From assembly GCA_934546745.1 (NCBI GenBank), contig CAKTDV010000034.1, forward strand, positions 1-10,647: a stretch of DNA of 10,647 nt. The letters run 5' to 3'. Numbering within the stretch: position 1 is the stretch's first letter; every line of letters starts with the position of its first letter. The position numbers and the translations under genes were made by a program. The notes below the pieces were generated by a model that was not told the origin of the DNA, ran no database searches, and saw nothing but the letters and a program-made list of their open reading frames with translations. This DNA comes from an uncultured Desulfovibrio sp. (GTDB taxonomy: Bacteria; Desulfobacterota; Desulfovibrionia; Desulfovibrionales; Desulfovibrionaceae). Of this stretch, positions 1-6,020 are shown one piece after another.

Positions 1-663
1 GGGTTCCTCCATGACGGGAAGATCGCTGGCGGCGGGCATCGCCTCGGCCATACCGGTGAAATCGTCTTCCAGCGGCGCGGCTTTCTGTGCGGGTTCTTCC
101 GTGGGCTCCTCAACGGCGGTGGGAGCGGGGACGTCGGGAATGGCTTCAGCGGCAACGTCCTCAGAGAGTAACGGCGCGGAAGGTTCCCCGATGTTTTCCG
201 GGCTTGTGGACAGAGGTTCCTGGGCGGTGGAGGCTTTCTGTCTGTTTTCCTCCAGAATAACAGCCAACCCTTCTTCAATAACCTTGTTCAGGGAAACAGG
301 CCCATGCAGGAAGTTTGCCGCCAGAAAACGCAGGGCGGATGCCGTATCCTCGGATCCGGATTCCCGCATGGTGGCGATGCAGCTTGCCCACGCGCGCCAG
401 AATTCACCATAGGCGGAAAACATCTTGCTCAGGAGCTCCACATGCGCCTTGCTATCCTCGATACGTCCGCATTTATGCAAAAGCTCGATGCAATAAAGCC
501 GCGCCTCCAGAAATTCAGGATGGCGGACAAGGCCTTTTTCAATAATGCCAATGGCTTCTTCCACAGCGCCCTCATTCGCCAGCATACGGGCAAGAGGGAA
601 AAAGACCTTGGAGTTGGGTTCCAGCTCCAGAACTTCTTTGTACCACTCAATTTTTTCTGTCAT
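1..663 (-). CDS. TPR-like helical repeat protein, C-terminus cut by window start
   Basis: An open frame of 221 codons with no stop before the window edge, so the protein is partial at its C-terminus. Residues 1-130 are alpha-helical with TPR-like spacing (a W-Y-K-x-x-L-E-L-E-P-N start, then A-R-M-L-x-x-E-G-A-V-E-E-A-I and a third helix pair around residues 45-80). TPR repeats generally mediate protein-protein contact. Residues about 145-221 change to a Pro/Glu/Ala-rich, acidic, probably disordered tail. No signal peptide or membrane segment is visible, so a cytoplasmic location is likely. The start ATG lies inside the stop of the upstream ftsB-like gene (ATGA, 660-663), so translation is probably coupled to the division protein. 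The upstream ribosome site is weak, which fits coupling. The precise role is unknown; a scaffold linked to division or envelope work is inference from position only. Confidence 0.8.
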   Translation of the reverse strand, partial: MTEKIEWYKEVLELEPNSKVFFPLARMLANEGAVEEAIGIIEKGLVRHPEFLEARLYCIELLHKCGRIEDSKAHVELLSKMFSAYGEFWRAWASCIATMRESGSEDTASALRFLAANFLHGPVSLNKVIEEGLAVILEENRQKASTAQEPLSTSPENIGEPSAPLLSEDVAAEAIPDVPAPTAVEEPTEEPAQKAAPLEDDFTGMAEAMPAASDLPVMEEP

Positions 664-980
664 TGTTTGCCTGCCCCCGATGTCGGCGTATGTTTTTCAC
701 TGAAAAGATAGAGGATTTCGTTATCGCGCACATAATGCAGGCGCTGGCGAATCATCTTTTCCAGATACTGGGAGTCGGACTGTAACCAGCGGATTTCATT
801 GCTCAGTTCGACATTTTTTCTGTCCAGTTCAGCTACCTGCTCCTGGGCTTCGCGCAATTGACGGCGCAGATCGGCATACTCCATAAGGCCGGTGCCACCC
901 CACAGCATATGGACAAAAAGAACCAGGTTTACGAGGCCAAGAGCCACAAGAATAACGACGCGCCAGACCATGACCGTCAC
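660..980 (-). CDS. ftsB: FtsB/DivIC-family septum formation initiator
   Basis: This is a 106-residue bitopic membrane protein of the FtsB/DivIC family, which forms a trimeric complex with FtsL and FtsQ/DivIB in the divisome. A short cytoplasmic head is followed by one membrane segment at about residues 7-27. A heptad-rich coiled coil (about 34-78, Leu/Val/Ile at core positions) comes next, then the family's typical C-terminal motif (Y-V-R-D-N-E-I-L-Y-L-F, 83-93). The length matches the family. The start chosen is GTG at 980, overlapping the preceding gene's TGA (GTGA, 977-980). An ATG at 971 would shorten the protein by three residues, and neither has a strong ribosome site. The stop overlaps the next gene's ATG. 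FtsB and DivIC are hard to separate by sequence, so the symbol is a family-level choice. Confidence 0.85.
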   Translation of the reverse strand: MTVMVWRVVILVALGLVNLVLFVHMLWGGTGLMEYADLRRQLREAQEQVAELDRKNVELSNEIRWLQSDSQYLEKMIRQRLHYVRDNEILYLFSEKHTPTSGAGKQ

Positions 981-1228
981 TGCAACAGACGCTTATCGGA
1001 AACCTTGCCGGCAACAGTGCGCAATTCCGCAAGAAACATGGCCGTAGCCGATTCCATCCGCGCGACGTCGTCCTCCATCAGGCACATGACGTCAATGCGA
1101 TCCAGAAAGGCCTTCAGCGCATGGAATTCCCGAAAAAAGACATGCCCTTCCTCGTTGGCTCCTATGGCCGGCTCAAGCTCCAGAATGGTCTGGAGACAGG
1201 TTTTGAGGCGAATTTGCAGGTTGCTCAT
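977..1228 (-). CDS. Small uncharacterised protein between pgsA and ftsB
   Basis: A frame of 83 residues starting M-S-N-L-Q-I-R-L-K and ending K-R-L-L-Q. I do not recognise a family. It looks soluble and almost wholly alpha-helical, with a Leu/Ile/Glu-rich pattern, no membrane segment and no signal peptide. One Cys lies near residue 11 and another in the M-C-L-M-E-D-D stretch. The frame extends upstream into pgsA, but the ATG at 1228 leaves a natural 13-base gap after the pgsA stop, so I chose it. The ribosome site is weak. The stop codon overlaps the ftsB start by four bases, so it is co-translated with the division gene. It is supported as a real gene by the operon packing on both sides rather than by recognised homology. 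Confidence 0.65.
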   Translation of the reverse strand: MSNLQIRLKTCLQTILELEPAIGANEEGHVFFREFHALKAFLDRIDVMCLMEDDVARMESATAMFLAELRTVAGKVSDKRLLQ

Positions 1229-1241
1229 GCGAACGGTATGC

Positions 1242-1784
1242 TCACTTGTTGGCGGTAGTGCGGTAGAAGCCATAGCAGTAGTTGGCGCCGGAGAAAAGAG
1301 AGAGTGCCAGCGCCACATACATCAGGGCTTCGCCAATATGCCACAACTCCACGCCGCCGTACGGATGATGCAGCATCAGAGGTATTATAGCCGCGATCTG
1401 CAGGACTGTCTTCGCCTTGCCGAATTTGTCCGCCGCCAGCACAATGCCTTCATCAATGGCCATGGCACGCAACCCTGTGACCACGAGTTCGCGGCAGATC
1501 ATGATGATGGCAACCCATGCGGGCACCCATTTCAAATCAACAAACATAAGCAGCACGGAACAGATCAGCACCTTGTCGGCCAGAGGATCAAGGAATTTGC
1601 CCATGCTGGTCACAAGGTTGTCGCGCCGCGCGACGTAGCCGTCGGCCCAGTCCGTAAGCGAGGCCAAGGCGAAGGCGACCGTCGCGAGAATACAGGTGAC
1701 GGGTCCCTCAATGGAGAGAAGGAACACCACAATCGGTGTCATGAGGATACGGGCAAGGGTAATCTTGTTGGCAAGGTTGAGCAT
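1242..1784 (-). CDS. pgsA: CDP-diacylglycerol--glycerol-3-phosphate 3-phosphatidyltransferase
   Basis: This enzyme makes phosphatidylglycerophosphate from CDP-diacylglycerol and glycerol-3-phosphate, the committed step to phosphatidylglycerol and cardiolipin, in the inner membrane. The 180-residue protein has the complete CDP-alcohol phosphotransferase signature: D45, D48-G49, A52-R53, G62, D66 and D70 (D-x2-D-G-x2-A-R-x8-G-x3-D-x3-D), with the metal-binding aspartates intact. Several hydrophobic segments surround it (about 12-26, 31-44, 73-82, 88-97, 126-138, 152-165). The length is normal for PgsA. The N-terminus N-L-A-N-K-I-T-L-A-R-I is also typical and supports the start. It lies 65 bases after mrp and 13 bases before the small unknown gene. 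The same superfamily includes phosphatidylserine synthase, but length and the N-terminus favour PgsA. Confidence 0.95.
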   Translation of the reverse strand: MLNLANKITLARILMTPIVVFLLSIEGPVTCILATVAFALASLTDWADGYVARRDNLVTSMGKFLDPLADKVLICSVLLMFVDLKWVPAWVAIIMICRELVVTGLRAMAIDEGIVLAADKFGKAKTVLQIAAIIPLMLHHPYGGVELWHIGEALMYVALALSLFSGANYCYGFYRTTANK

Positions 1785-1817
1785 GACCGTCTCGGCTGTG
1801 AAAAATATGGCGGAAAC

Positions 1818-1842
1818 GGGAAGGCGGGGGCCCCACCTTCCC
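1818..1842 (-). promoter_or_regulatory. GC-rich stem-loop between mrp and pgsA
   Basis: On the minus strand a 7-bp stem (GGGAAGG/CCTTCCC), extended by a T-G wobble and two G-C pairs around a 5-base loop, sits in the 65-base gap between mrp and pgsA. No T-run follows, so it is not a standard intrinsic terminator. It may be an mRNA processing or stability element that sets different levels for mrp and the distal genes; this is inference. Confidence 0.4.
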
Positions 1843-1849
1843 CGCGCCT

Positions 1850-2755
1850 CTAGGCGGACAGTTTCCTGCCCCTGCCGTTATTGGCGGCATCGGCTACGGC
1901 ATCCGCCAGCGCAAGAAAGGCGCGTCTGGCCGGGCCGTCATGTTCCAGGAGCACCACAGGCTTGCCCTGATCCGCGGCGACAACGGTAGCCGGATCAAGA
2001 GGGATAGCCCCAAGGAAGGGGATACCGTAATGGCGGGCAAGCTCCTCTCCCCCGCCCTTTTTGAAGAGGTCTATCTCCCTGTGACAGTGCGGACATTCCA
2101 GGCCGCTCATGTTCTCGACGACGCCCAGCACCGTCGATTCGGCATGTTGCAGGAAGTTGATGGCCTTGCGCACGTCGGCCAGGGAAATTTCCTGCGGCGT
2201 CGTCACCACGACGCATTCGGCATCGGGGATGGTCTTGAGAACGGTCATATGCTCGTCGCCTGTTCCAGGAGGCGAGTCAATAACGAGAAAATCAAGCTCG
2301 CCCCAGCTCACATCCGACAGGAACTGACGGATGGCCGAGGATTTTTTGGGCCCGCGCCACAGAATGGCCTGATCCCTGTCCTGCAGGAAAGAGTCCATGG
2401 AAATGACATGGAGGCGTTCATTGCAGGCAGCGGGGAGCATGGCGCCATCCCCGTCCATCTCTATGCCGGAAGACAGCCCCAGAAGGTTGGGGACGCTGGG
2501 GCCGTGCATGTCCACGTCAAGAATGCCCACGCGGCAGCCCTTTTCCGCAAGCGCCGCGGCGAGGTTGACCGTCACGGAGCTCTTGCCAACGCCACCCTTG
2601 CCGCTCATGACGAAAATTTTGTGCTTGATATGTTGCAGACGCCCGGCAATCTGGGCGTCCTGTCTGGCCAGCATGGCTTCAGCGCAGTTGCCTCCGCCGG
2701 GATTGCCCGCCGATGAACAGGATGAAGCCGATGAACAGGATGAACAGGATGACAT
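1850..2755 (-). CDS. mrp: Mrp/NBP35-family P-loop ATPase, Fe-S cluster carrier
   Basis: This is a 301-residue cytoplasmic ATPase of the Mrp/ApbC/NBP35 family, which carries and transfers Fe-S clusters as a dimer. It has a deviant Walker A (G-K-G-G-V-G-K-S, 52-59, with signature lysine K53), a D-x-D-x-x-G-P-S motif (80-87), a Walker-B-like F-L-V-I-D-S-P-P-G-T-G-D (156-167) and the C-x-x-C pair C221/C224 that bridges a [4Fe-4S] cluster in family members. An N-terminal Cys/Ser-rich head has C4, C7, C13 and C24, encoded by a 9-bp DNA repeat. The typical NBP35 N-terminal ferredoxin-like motif has different spacing, so head function is unproven. The start was chosen because AAGGAG (2761-2766) lies 5 bases upstream; a longer 316-residue reading lacks such a site. 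It follows pcm by 22 bases. Confidence 0.93.
   Translation of the reverse strand: MSSCSSCSSASSCSSAGNPGGGNCAEAMLARQDAQIAGRLQHIKHKIFVMSGKGGVGKSSVTVNLAAALAEKGCRVGILDVDMHGPSVPNLLGLSSGIEMDGDGAMLPAACNERLHVISMDSFLQDRDQAILWRGPKKSSAIRQFLSDVSWGELDFLVIDSPPGTGDEHMTVLKTIPDAECVVVTTPQEISLADVRKAINFLQHAESTVLGVVENMSGLECPHCHREIDLFKKGGGEELARHYGIPFLGAIPLDPATVVAADQGKPVVLLEHDGPARRAFLALADAVADAANNGRGRKLSA
2712..2752 (-). repeat. 9-bp in-frame tandem repeat in the 5' end of mrp
   Basis: On the plus strand the unit GATGAACAG occurs at 2712-2720, 2730-2738 and 2739-2747, with a diverged unit (GATGAAGCC) at 2721-2729 and a partial unit after 2748. Read on the minus strand each unit encodes Ser-Ser-Cys or Ser-Ser-Ala. 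Copy-number changes would keep the frame and only add or remove cysteines. Confidence 0.9.
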
Positions 2756-2777
2756 AGCTACTCCTTGGGGTGTGGGC

Positions 2778-3452
2778 CTACCAGCCGTGGCTGCCCACAA
2801 GATCGACGAAATGGGCGGGCCCGAGATTGTCCGTCAGGACTCTCCCGGCACGCCGCTCTACGCGCAACAGACGCTGGGTGCGCGGCTTGTCGCCAACGGG
2901 GATGAGAAGAATGCCTCCATCGGCAAGCTGCCGCACCAAGGGCTGTGGTATTTCCGGCCCCCCCGCCGTGACGATGATGCGCTCGAAGGGCGCGGCAGCG
3001 GGAAGGCCCAGCGTGCCATCACCCTGTACCATATGAATAGCGCGAAGGGAAAGTTGCCGCAAGAGGTTCCGCGTGGCACGATACAGCCCGGCAATCCGTT
3101 CAATACTGTACACGCGGCAGCCCATGACGGCGAGAACAGCCGCCTGATAGCCGGATCCCGTGCCGATTTCCAGCACACGCATACCCGGCCGCGCTTCCAG
3201 GCACTGCGTCATGAGCGCTACGGTGGAGGGTTGGGAAATGGTCTGTCCATACCCTATGGGGAGGCGGATATCCTCATAGGCCTGCGCGCGCAACGCCTCC
3301 TCAACAAAAAGATGGCGGGGCACGTCGGCCATGGCCTGGAGGACGGCCTCATCCGTAATGCCGGAACGCCGCAGTTCCCGCACCATGCGCTGGCGGGAAC
3401 GCCGGGGATCGAGTGTGCCCGGCGGCAGGGATGTTTTGGGGGACGGCCGCAT
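2778..3452 (-). CDS. pcm: Protein-L-isoaspartate O-methyltransferase
   Basis: This enzyme methylates L-isoaspartyl residues with S-adenosylmethionine so that damaged proteins can revert to normal aspartyl links; it acts in the cytoplasm. The 224-residue protein has the family motifs in order: V-P-R-H-L-F-V (44-50), L-P-I-G-Y-G-Q-T-I-S-Q-P (64-75, substrate loop), the SAM-binding V-L-E-I-G-T-G-S-G-Y-Q (93-103), G-D-G (144-146) and F-E-R-I-I-V-T-A (156-163). It is slightly long because of about 20 basic N-terminal residues. The ATG at 3452 has no good ribosome site, and a start at the Met of R-M-V-R-E-L (about residue 23, position 3386) is possible, so the exact N-terminus is uncertain. It is the first gene of the minus-strand cluster and is divergent from the M23 peptidase gene. 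Confidence 0.93.
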   Translation of the reverse strand: MRPSPKTSLPPGTLDPRRSRQRMVRELRRSGITDEAVLQAMADVPRHLFVEEALRAQAYEDIRLPIGYGQTISQPSTVALMTQCLEARPGMRVLEIGTGSGYQAAVLAVMGCRVYSIERIAGLYRATRNLLRQLSLRAIHMVQGDGTLGLPAAAPFERIIVTAGGPEIPQPLVRQLADGGILLIPVGDKPRTQRLLRVERRAGRVLTDNLGPAHFVDLVGSHGW

Positions 3453-3595
3453 AGCAGCAAGACAAAACAGATTTTTTACCTCAAGTCAATGTCGCGTGCC
3501 CGGAGAGGGAAGAGACGCCTTGCGGGACGGCGGGGAGTGTGCGAAACTGGCACAAGCGGCGCGTTTCTGTGCGCGCCTGGCCAAAGGAGACGTGC

Positions 3596-4918
3596 ATGCG
3601 CAGACAACAGAGAAGAAGTTTTCTGCCTACCCTGCTGGGTCTGGTGGTTATTGTTGCTCTTGGGTATGGGGGATATGTCTTTTTCAAAGATCTCGATGGT
3701 CCGGCGATAACGGTTTCTCCGAGAACGGACAGGATTTCTCCCGCCTCGGAACTGACCGTCGTTATGGAGGACCCTTCCGGCGTGCGCTCTCTGGCCATAG
3801 GCATTCGCAGGAACAATACCGTCAATGAAATCTATCGCAGGCATTTTGACAGCTACGATACCCGTCGGGAAGTCCGCGTTTCCATGGCAAAAGCCGACTT
3901 GCGGGAAGGCGCGTTCGAGCTTGAGATAAAGGCCGCCGACGGCTCCCTGGCGGGATTTGGCCAGGGAAACACGCGCACGCTGACCCTGCCCATGCGTCTT
4001 GATACGCAACCCCCGCGGCTGTCCGTCAAGACGCTGCCGCCCAATGTCCGGCGGGGTGGCTCCGCTGTCGTGCGCTATACGGCCGACGAGGAAATAGTCA
4101 ACAGCGGCGTGCTGGTAGCCGGGTATTTCGTGCCGGGCTACCGCCAGAAGGACGGCAGCTATATCTGCTTTTTTCCGTTTCCCTACACCATGACAGCGCA
4201 GGAGTTCAAGAAATCCGTGGAGCTGACGGCTACGGATCTCGCGGGCAATGTGACGCGAAGCGGCCTGACGGTCATGGCGTACGAGCGCAGGTTCAAGAGC
4301 GATACGCTCAAGCTCTCGGATGCGTTTTTGCGGCGCGTCGGCGACAAACTGGGTTCGCACGCCCCGGCAGACCTGACGCCGCTGGAGCGCTACCTTTACA
4401 TTAATATGAACCTGCGCGCCTCCAATGCCGAAACGCTGGCCAGGCTGCGCGATCAGACGGCGGCGGCCATGCTATGGGAGGGCGCCTTCAGGCGCATGCC
4501 GAGAGCCATGTCCGTCGCCAGTTTCGCTGACCGCCGTTCCTGCGTCTATCAGGGAAAAGAGGTGGGCGAGTATTACCATCTCGGCTTTGACCTTGCCTCC
4601 ATCAAGCATGACAACGTGCCTGCGGCCAATAACGGTCGTGTCGTCTTTGTGGGCGATCTGGGAATCTACGGCAATCTTGTCGTCGTGGATCACGGGCTTG
4701 GTTTGATGACGCTCTATGCGCACCTGAGCGAGTTCGCCGTCAAGGTGGGTGACGTTGTCAAAAAAGGCGATATTATTGCAAAAACTGGCAGTACCGGCCT
4801 GGCCTTCGGCGATCACCTGCACTTTGGCGTCCTGGCCGGCGGTGTGGAAGTGACGCCGCTGGAGTGGCTTGATCCCAAATGGATCAAGGACAATATCACG
4901 GATCGTCTGGCCCAGTAG
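3596..4918 (+). CDS. Membrane-anchored M23 (LytM) peptidoglycan endopeptidase
   Basis: A 440-residue envelope protein. Basic residues 2-7 followed by a membrane segment (about 9-30) act as a signal anchor, so the rest is periplasmic. Residues about 35-230 look like beta-rich Ig-like modules (D-P-S-G-V-R-S-L and A-T-D-L-A-G-N-V-T are typical of such folds). An alpha-helical linker (about 235-300) precedes a C-terminal M23 domain. The zinc ligands are present: H328 and D332 (H-L-G-F-D), H409 in H-L-H-F (H407-x-H409) and a further catalytic His at 376 (Y-A-H-L). The domain therefore looks active rather than an EnvC/NlpD-like activator that has lost its ligands. AAAGGAG (3583-3589) 6 bases before ATG 3596 fixes the start; a longer in-frame start at 3539 has no such site. 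Likely role is cleavage of peptide cross-links during wall growth or separation. Confidence 0.9.
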   Translation: MRRQQRRSFLPTLLGLVVIVALGYGGYVFFKDLDGPAITVSPRTDRISPASELTVVMEDPSGVRSLAIGIRRNNTVNEIYRRHFDSYDTRREVRVSMAKADLREGAFELEIKAADGSLAGFGQGNTRTLTLPMRLDTQPPRLSVKTLPPNVRRGGSAVVRYTADEEIVNSGVLVAGYFVPGYRQKDGSYICFFPFPYTMTAQEFKKSVELTATDLAGNVTRSGLTVMAYERRFKSDTLKLSDAFLRRVGDKLGSHAPADLTPLERYLYINMNLRASNAETLARLRDQTAAAMLWEGAFRRMPRAMSVASFADRRSCVYQGKEVGEYYHLGFDLASIKHDNVPAANNGRVVFVGDLGIYGNLVVVDHGLGLMTLYAHLSEFAVKVGDVVKKGDIIAKTGSTGLAFGDHLHFGVLAGGVEVTPLEWLDPKWIKDNITDRLAQ

Positions 4919-4931
4919 CGCGGGTTTCTCA

Positions 4932-4963
4932 CAGGCGGGCAGGCCCTTAAGCCTGCCTGCCTG
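4932..4963. terminator. Stem-loop between the convergent M23 gene and TRASH-like gene
   Basis: A 13-bp stem with one G-T wobble (4932-4944 with 4951-4963) closes a 6-base loop 13 bases after the M23 stop. Neither side has a clear T-run. It sits between convergent genes, so it could end both transcripts, but it may need a factor. The call as terminator rests on position and stem strength. Confidence 0.5.
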
Positions 4964-4997
4964 CGGAAGGCTCCGTTGCCTGGGTGAAGCGCGGAGG

Positions 4998-5306
4998 CTA
5001 GTCCTCGCCATCCCGCGGACGCGCGGGAATTTCCCGTCCTTTCTGCTCAAGGCGCTTCAAAAACTTGTCCCGGCATTCATAGCTGCAAAAGCGGTGAACC
5101 GTCTCGCCATCGCGCACGGTAATGCTGCCGTCTGTTGCGACATAGGTGCCGCACTCCGGGTCTTTCACCATTTCTCCGGCAGCGATTTTGCGTTCCATAT
5201 CGGCGGAGGTTTCCTTCTCCTCCGCTTTTTTCTTTTTCAGAAAGTCGTTGGCGAACATGCGGTACAGCAGGTAGGCCGCAAGGGCCAGAACTATCCATTT
5301 TATCAT
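4998..5306 (-). CDS. Small membrane-anchored TRASH-like metal-binding protein
   Basis: A 102-residue protein with an N-terminal membrane segment (about 3-18), a Lys/Glu-rich linker (24-40) and a compact Cys domain. The cysteines are D-P-E-C52-G-T-Y-V and H-R-F-C74-S-Y-E-C78-R-D-K-F. The spacing C-x21-C-x3-C fits the TRASH signature (C-x19-22-C-x3-C), a treble-clef-like zinc-finger domain proposed to handle or sense metals. No catalytic domain is attached. The start is well fixed by AAGGAG (5312-5317) 5 bases before ATG. It lies 74 bases downstream of folK on the same strand and probably has its own promoter at the folK end. Function is unknown; a role in metal binding at the inner membrane is inferred from the motif. 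Confidence 0.8.
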   Translation of the reverse strand: MIKWIVLALAAYLLYRMFANDFLKKKKAEEKETSADMERKIAAGEMVKDPECGTYVATDGSITVRDGETVHRFCSYECRDKFLKRLEQKGREIPARPRDGED

Positions 5307-5355
5307 GAGTACTCCTTGTCGTGGCCGCGGGGAACCGCCGCCCTGGGTTCTGGAA

Positions 5356-5384
5356 AGAATAGCCTAAGAGAGGCCGCCCGTCAC
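5356..5384 (-). promoter_or_regulatory. Candidate sigma-70 promoter for the TRASH-like gene
   Basis: On the minus strand GTGACG (5379-5384) and TATTCT (5356-5361) are separated by 17 bases, about 50 bases before the start codon. The -35 overlaps the folK stop codon. The match is moderate, so this is a suggestion only. Confidence 0.35.
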
Positions 5385-5887
5385 TGGAAAATTCGCTGGC
5401 CTTCGCAGCGCCAGCGGAGCCGCTCCAGATGCTGGGCCGCCGTCCCGCCCTCAATACGCAGCGCGGGCGCCACATCCCGCAGAGGCAGCAGGACAAAGGC
5501 GCGTTGCGTCATACGCGGATGTGGCAGGGTACAGAAGGATGTCCGCCGTTGCTCTTCGCCAAAAAGCAGTAAGTCAATATCTATGGCGCGCGGGCCGTAA
5601 CGCAGATCAGGACAGGGACTGCGCACACGCCCAAGTTTCCGCTCCAGATCCAGCAGAGCCAGCAGCAAGGTTTCCGGCGTCCAGATGCCGTCGTCCAGCG
5701 CAAGCTCCACAATCTGGTTGAGAAACCAGGGTTGCCCGGCATATTCCTGCGGCTCCGTTTCATAGCGCGGCGAAACGGATTTCACCACCGCATGGGACAA
5801 GCCGCGCAATCCGCGCAGCGCCGCGTCCATTCTGGTTGCGGCGTCAGGCGTATTGGATCCGAGGCAGATATAGGCGGCGACGGGCAT
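5381..5887 (-). CDS. folK: 2-amino-4-hydroxy-6-hydroxymethyldihydropteridine pyrophosphokinase (HPPK)
   Basis: HPPK transfers pyrophosphate from ATP to 6-hydroxymethyl-7,8-dihydropterin in folate synthesis. The 168-residue protein has the family landmarks: the N-terminal A-Y-I-C-L-G-S-N (5-12), S-x-x-Y-E-T-E-P (39-46) with the following Q-P-W-F-L-N (52-57), the signature R-Y-G-P-R-A-I-D-I-D-L-L (96-107) containing the two magnesium-binding aspartates D103 and D105, and L-P-H-P-R-M (121-126). The frame stays open upstream to 6010, but ATG 5887 has AGGAG (5895-5899) at 7 bases and gives the normal N-terminus, so the longer form is rejected. It stands alone, without folP or folB nearby. A promoter and an inverted repeat lie directly upstream. 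Confidence 0.95.
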   Translation of the reverse strand: MPVAAYICLGSNTPDAATRMDAALRGLRGLSHAVVKSVSPRYETEPQEYAGQPWFLNQIVELALDDGIWTPETLLLALLDLERKLGRVRSPCPDLRYGPRAIDIDLLLFGEEQRRTSFCTLPHPRMTQRAFVLLPLRDVAPALRIEGGTAAQHLERLRWRCEGQRIFQ

Positions 5888-5905
5888 CGGCGGACTCCTG
5901 GTAAA

Positions 5906-5935
5906 ACGGCCTGTATCCGGGGAAGTGTAGGCCGT
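5906..5935. promoter_or_regulatory. Inverted repeat over the folK promoter (operator-like)
   Basis: ACGGCCT (5906-5912) and AGGCCGT (5929-5935) form a perfect 7-bp inverted repeat with a 16-base spacer. One arm touches the predicted folK -10 box and the other lies just past the predicted start of transcription. On the plus strand the second arm is followed by CTTTTT, so it also resembles a terminator, but no plus-strand gene ends here. A protein-binding site at the promoter is the better reading. Confidence 0.4.
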
Positions 5936-5953
5936 CTTTTTATGAACTGTCAA
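5924..5953 (-). promoter_or_regulatory. folK: Candidate sigma-70 promoter of folK
   Basis: On the minus strand a perfect -35 TTGACA (5948-5953) is followed after 18 bases by TACACT (5924-5929). Transcription would begin near 5917, giving a leader of about 30 bases that contains the AGGAG ribosome site. The perfect -35 and the position make this the best protein-gene promoter in the window. Confidence 0.55.
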
Positions 5954-5982
5954 ACCCGCGATGCCAGGGAAGAGGCGGCCGG

Positions 5983-6011
5983 TTGCCGCGGAGAAAAAAA
6001 GGACATACACT
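5983..6011 (+). promoter_or_regulatory. xerD: Candidate promoter for xerD
   Basis: TTGCCG (5983-5988), a 17-base spacer and TACACT (6006-6011) lie just before xerD. The -10 is identical to that proposed for folK. Transcription would begin near 6018, almost at the ATG at 6021, giving a near-leaderless message or implying the next in-frame ATG at 6045. Moderate match only. Confidence 0.35.
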
Positions 6012-6020
6012 TATGCCGCT

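Noticed and set aside
858..1853. A 331-codon plus-strand open frame
   Set aside because: It runs opposite ftsB, the small gene and pgsA; the product is low in hydrophobic order and shows no domain or ribosome site.
3547..3563. Sigma-54-like element (TGGCAC with GC 10 bases after GG) before the M23 gene
   Set aside because: The GG-N10-GC spacing is met, but the -12 side lacks the TT of the consensus and no enhancer-type site is seen; likely chance in GC-rich DNA.
2397..3710. A 437-codon plus-strand open frame across mrp and pcm
   Set aside because: It is antisense to two motif-confirmed genes and crosses their intergenic gap and the divergent promoter region; shadow of real coding.
3476..4360. 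A 294-codon minus-strand open frame inside the M23 gene
   Set aside because: Arg/His-rich shadow of the peptidase gene, without motif or ribosome site.
5906..5941. The inverted repeat plus CTTTTT read as a plus-strand intrinsic terminator
   Set aside because: No plus-strand gene ends upstream, the loop is long (16 bases), and the repeat coincides with the folK promoter, which explains it better.
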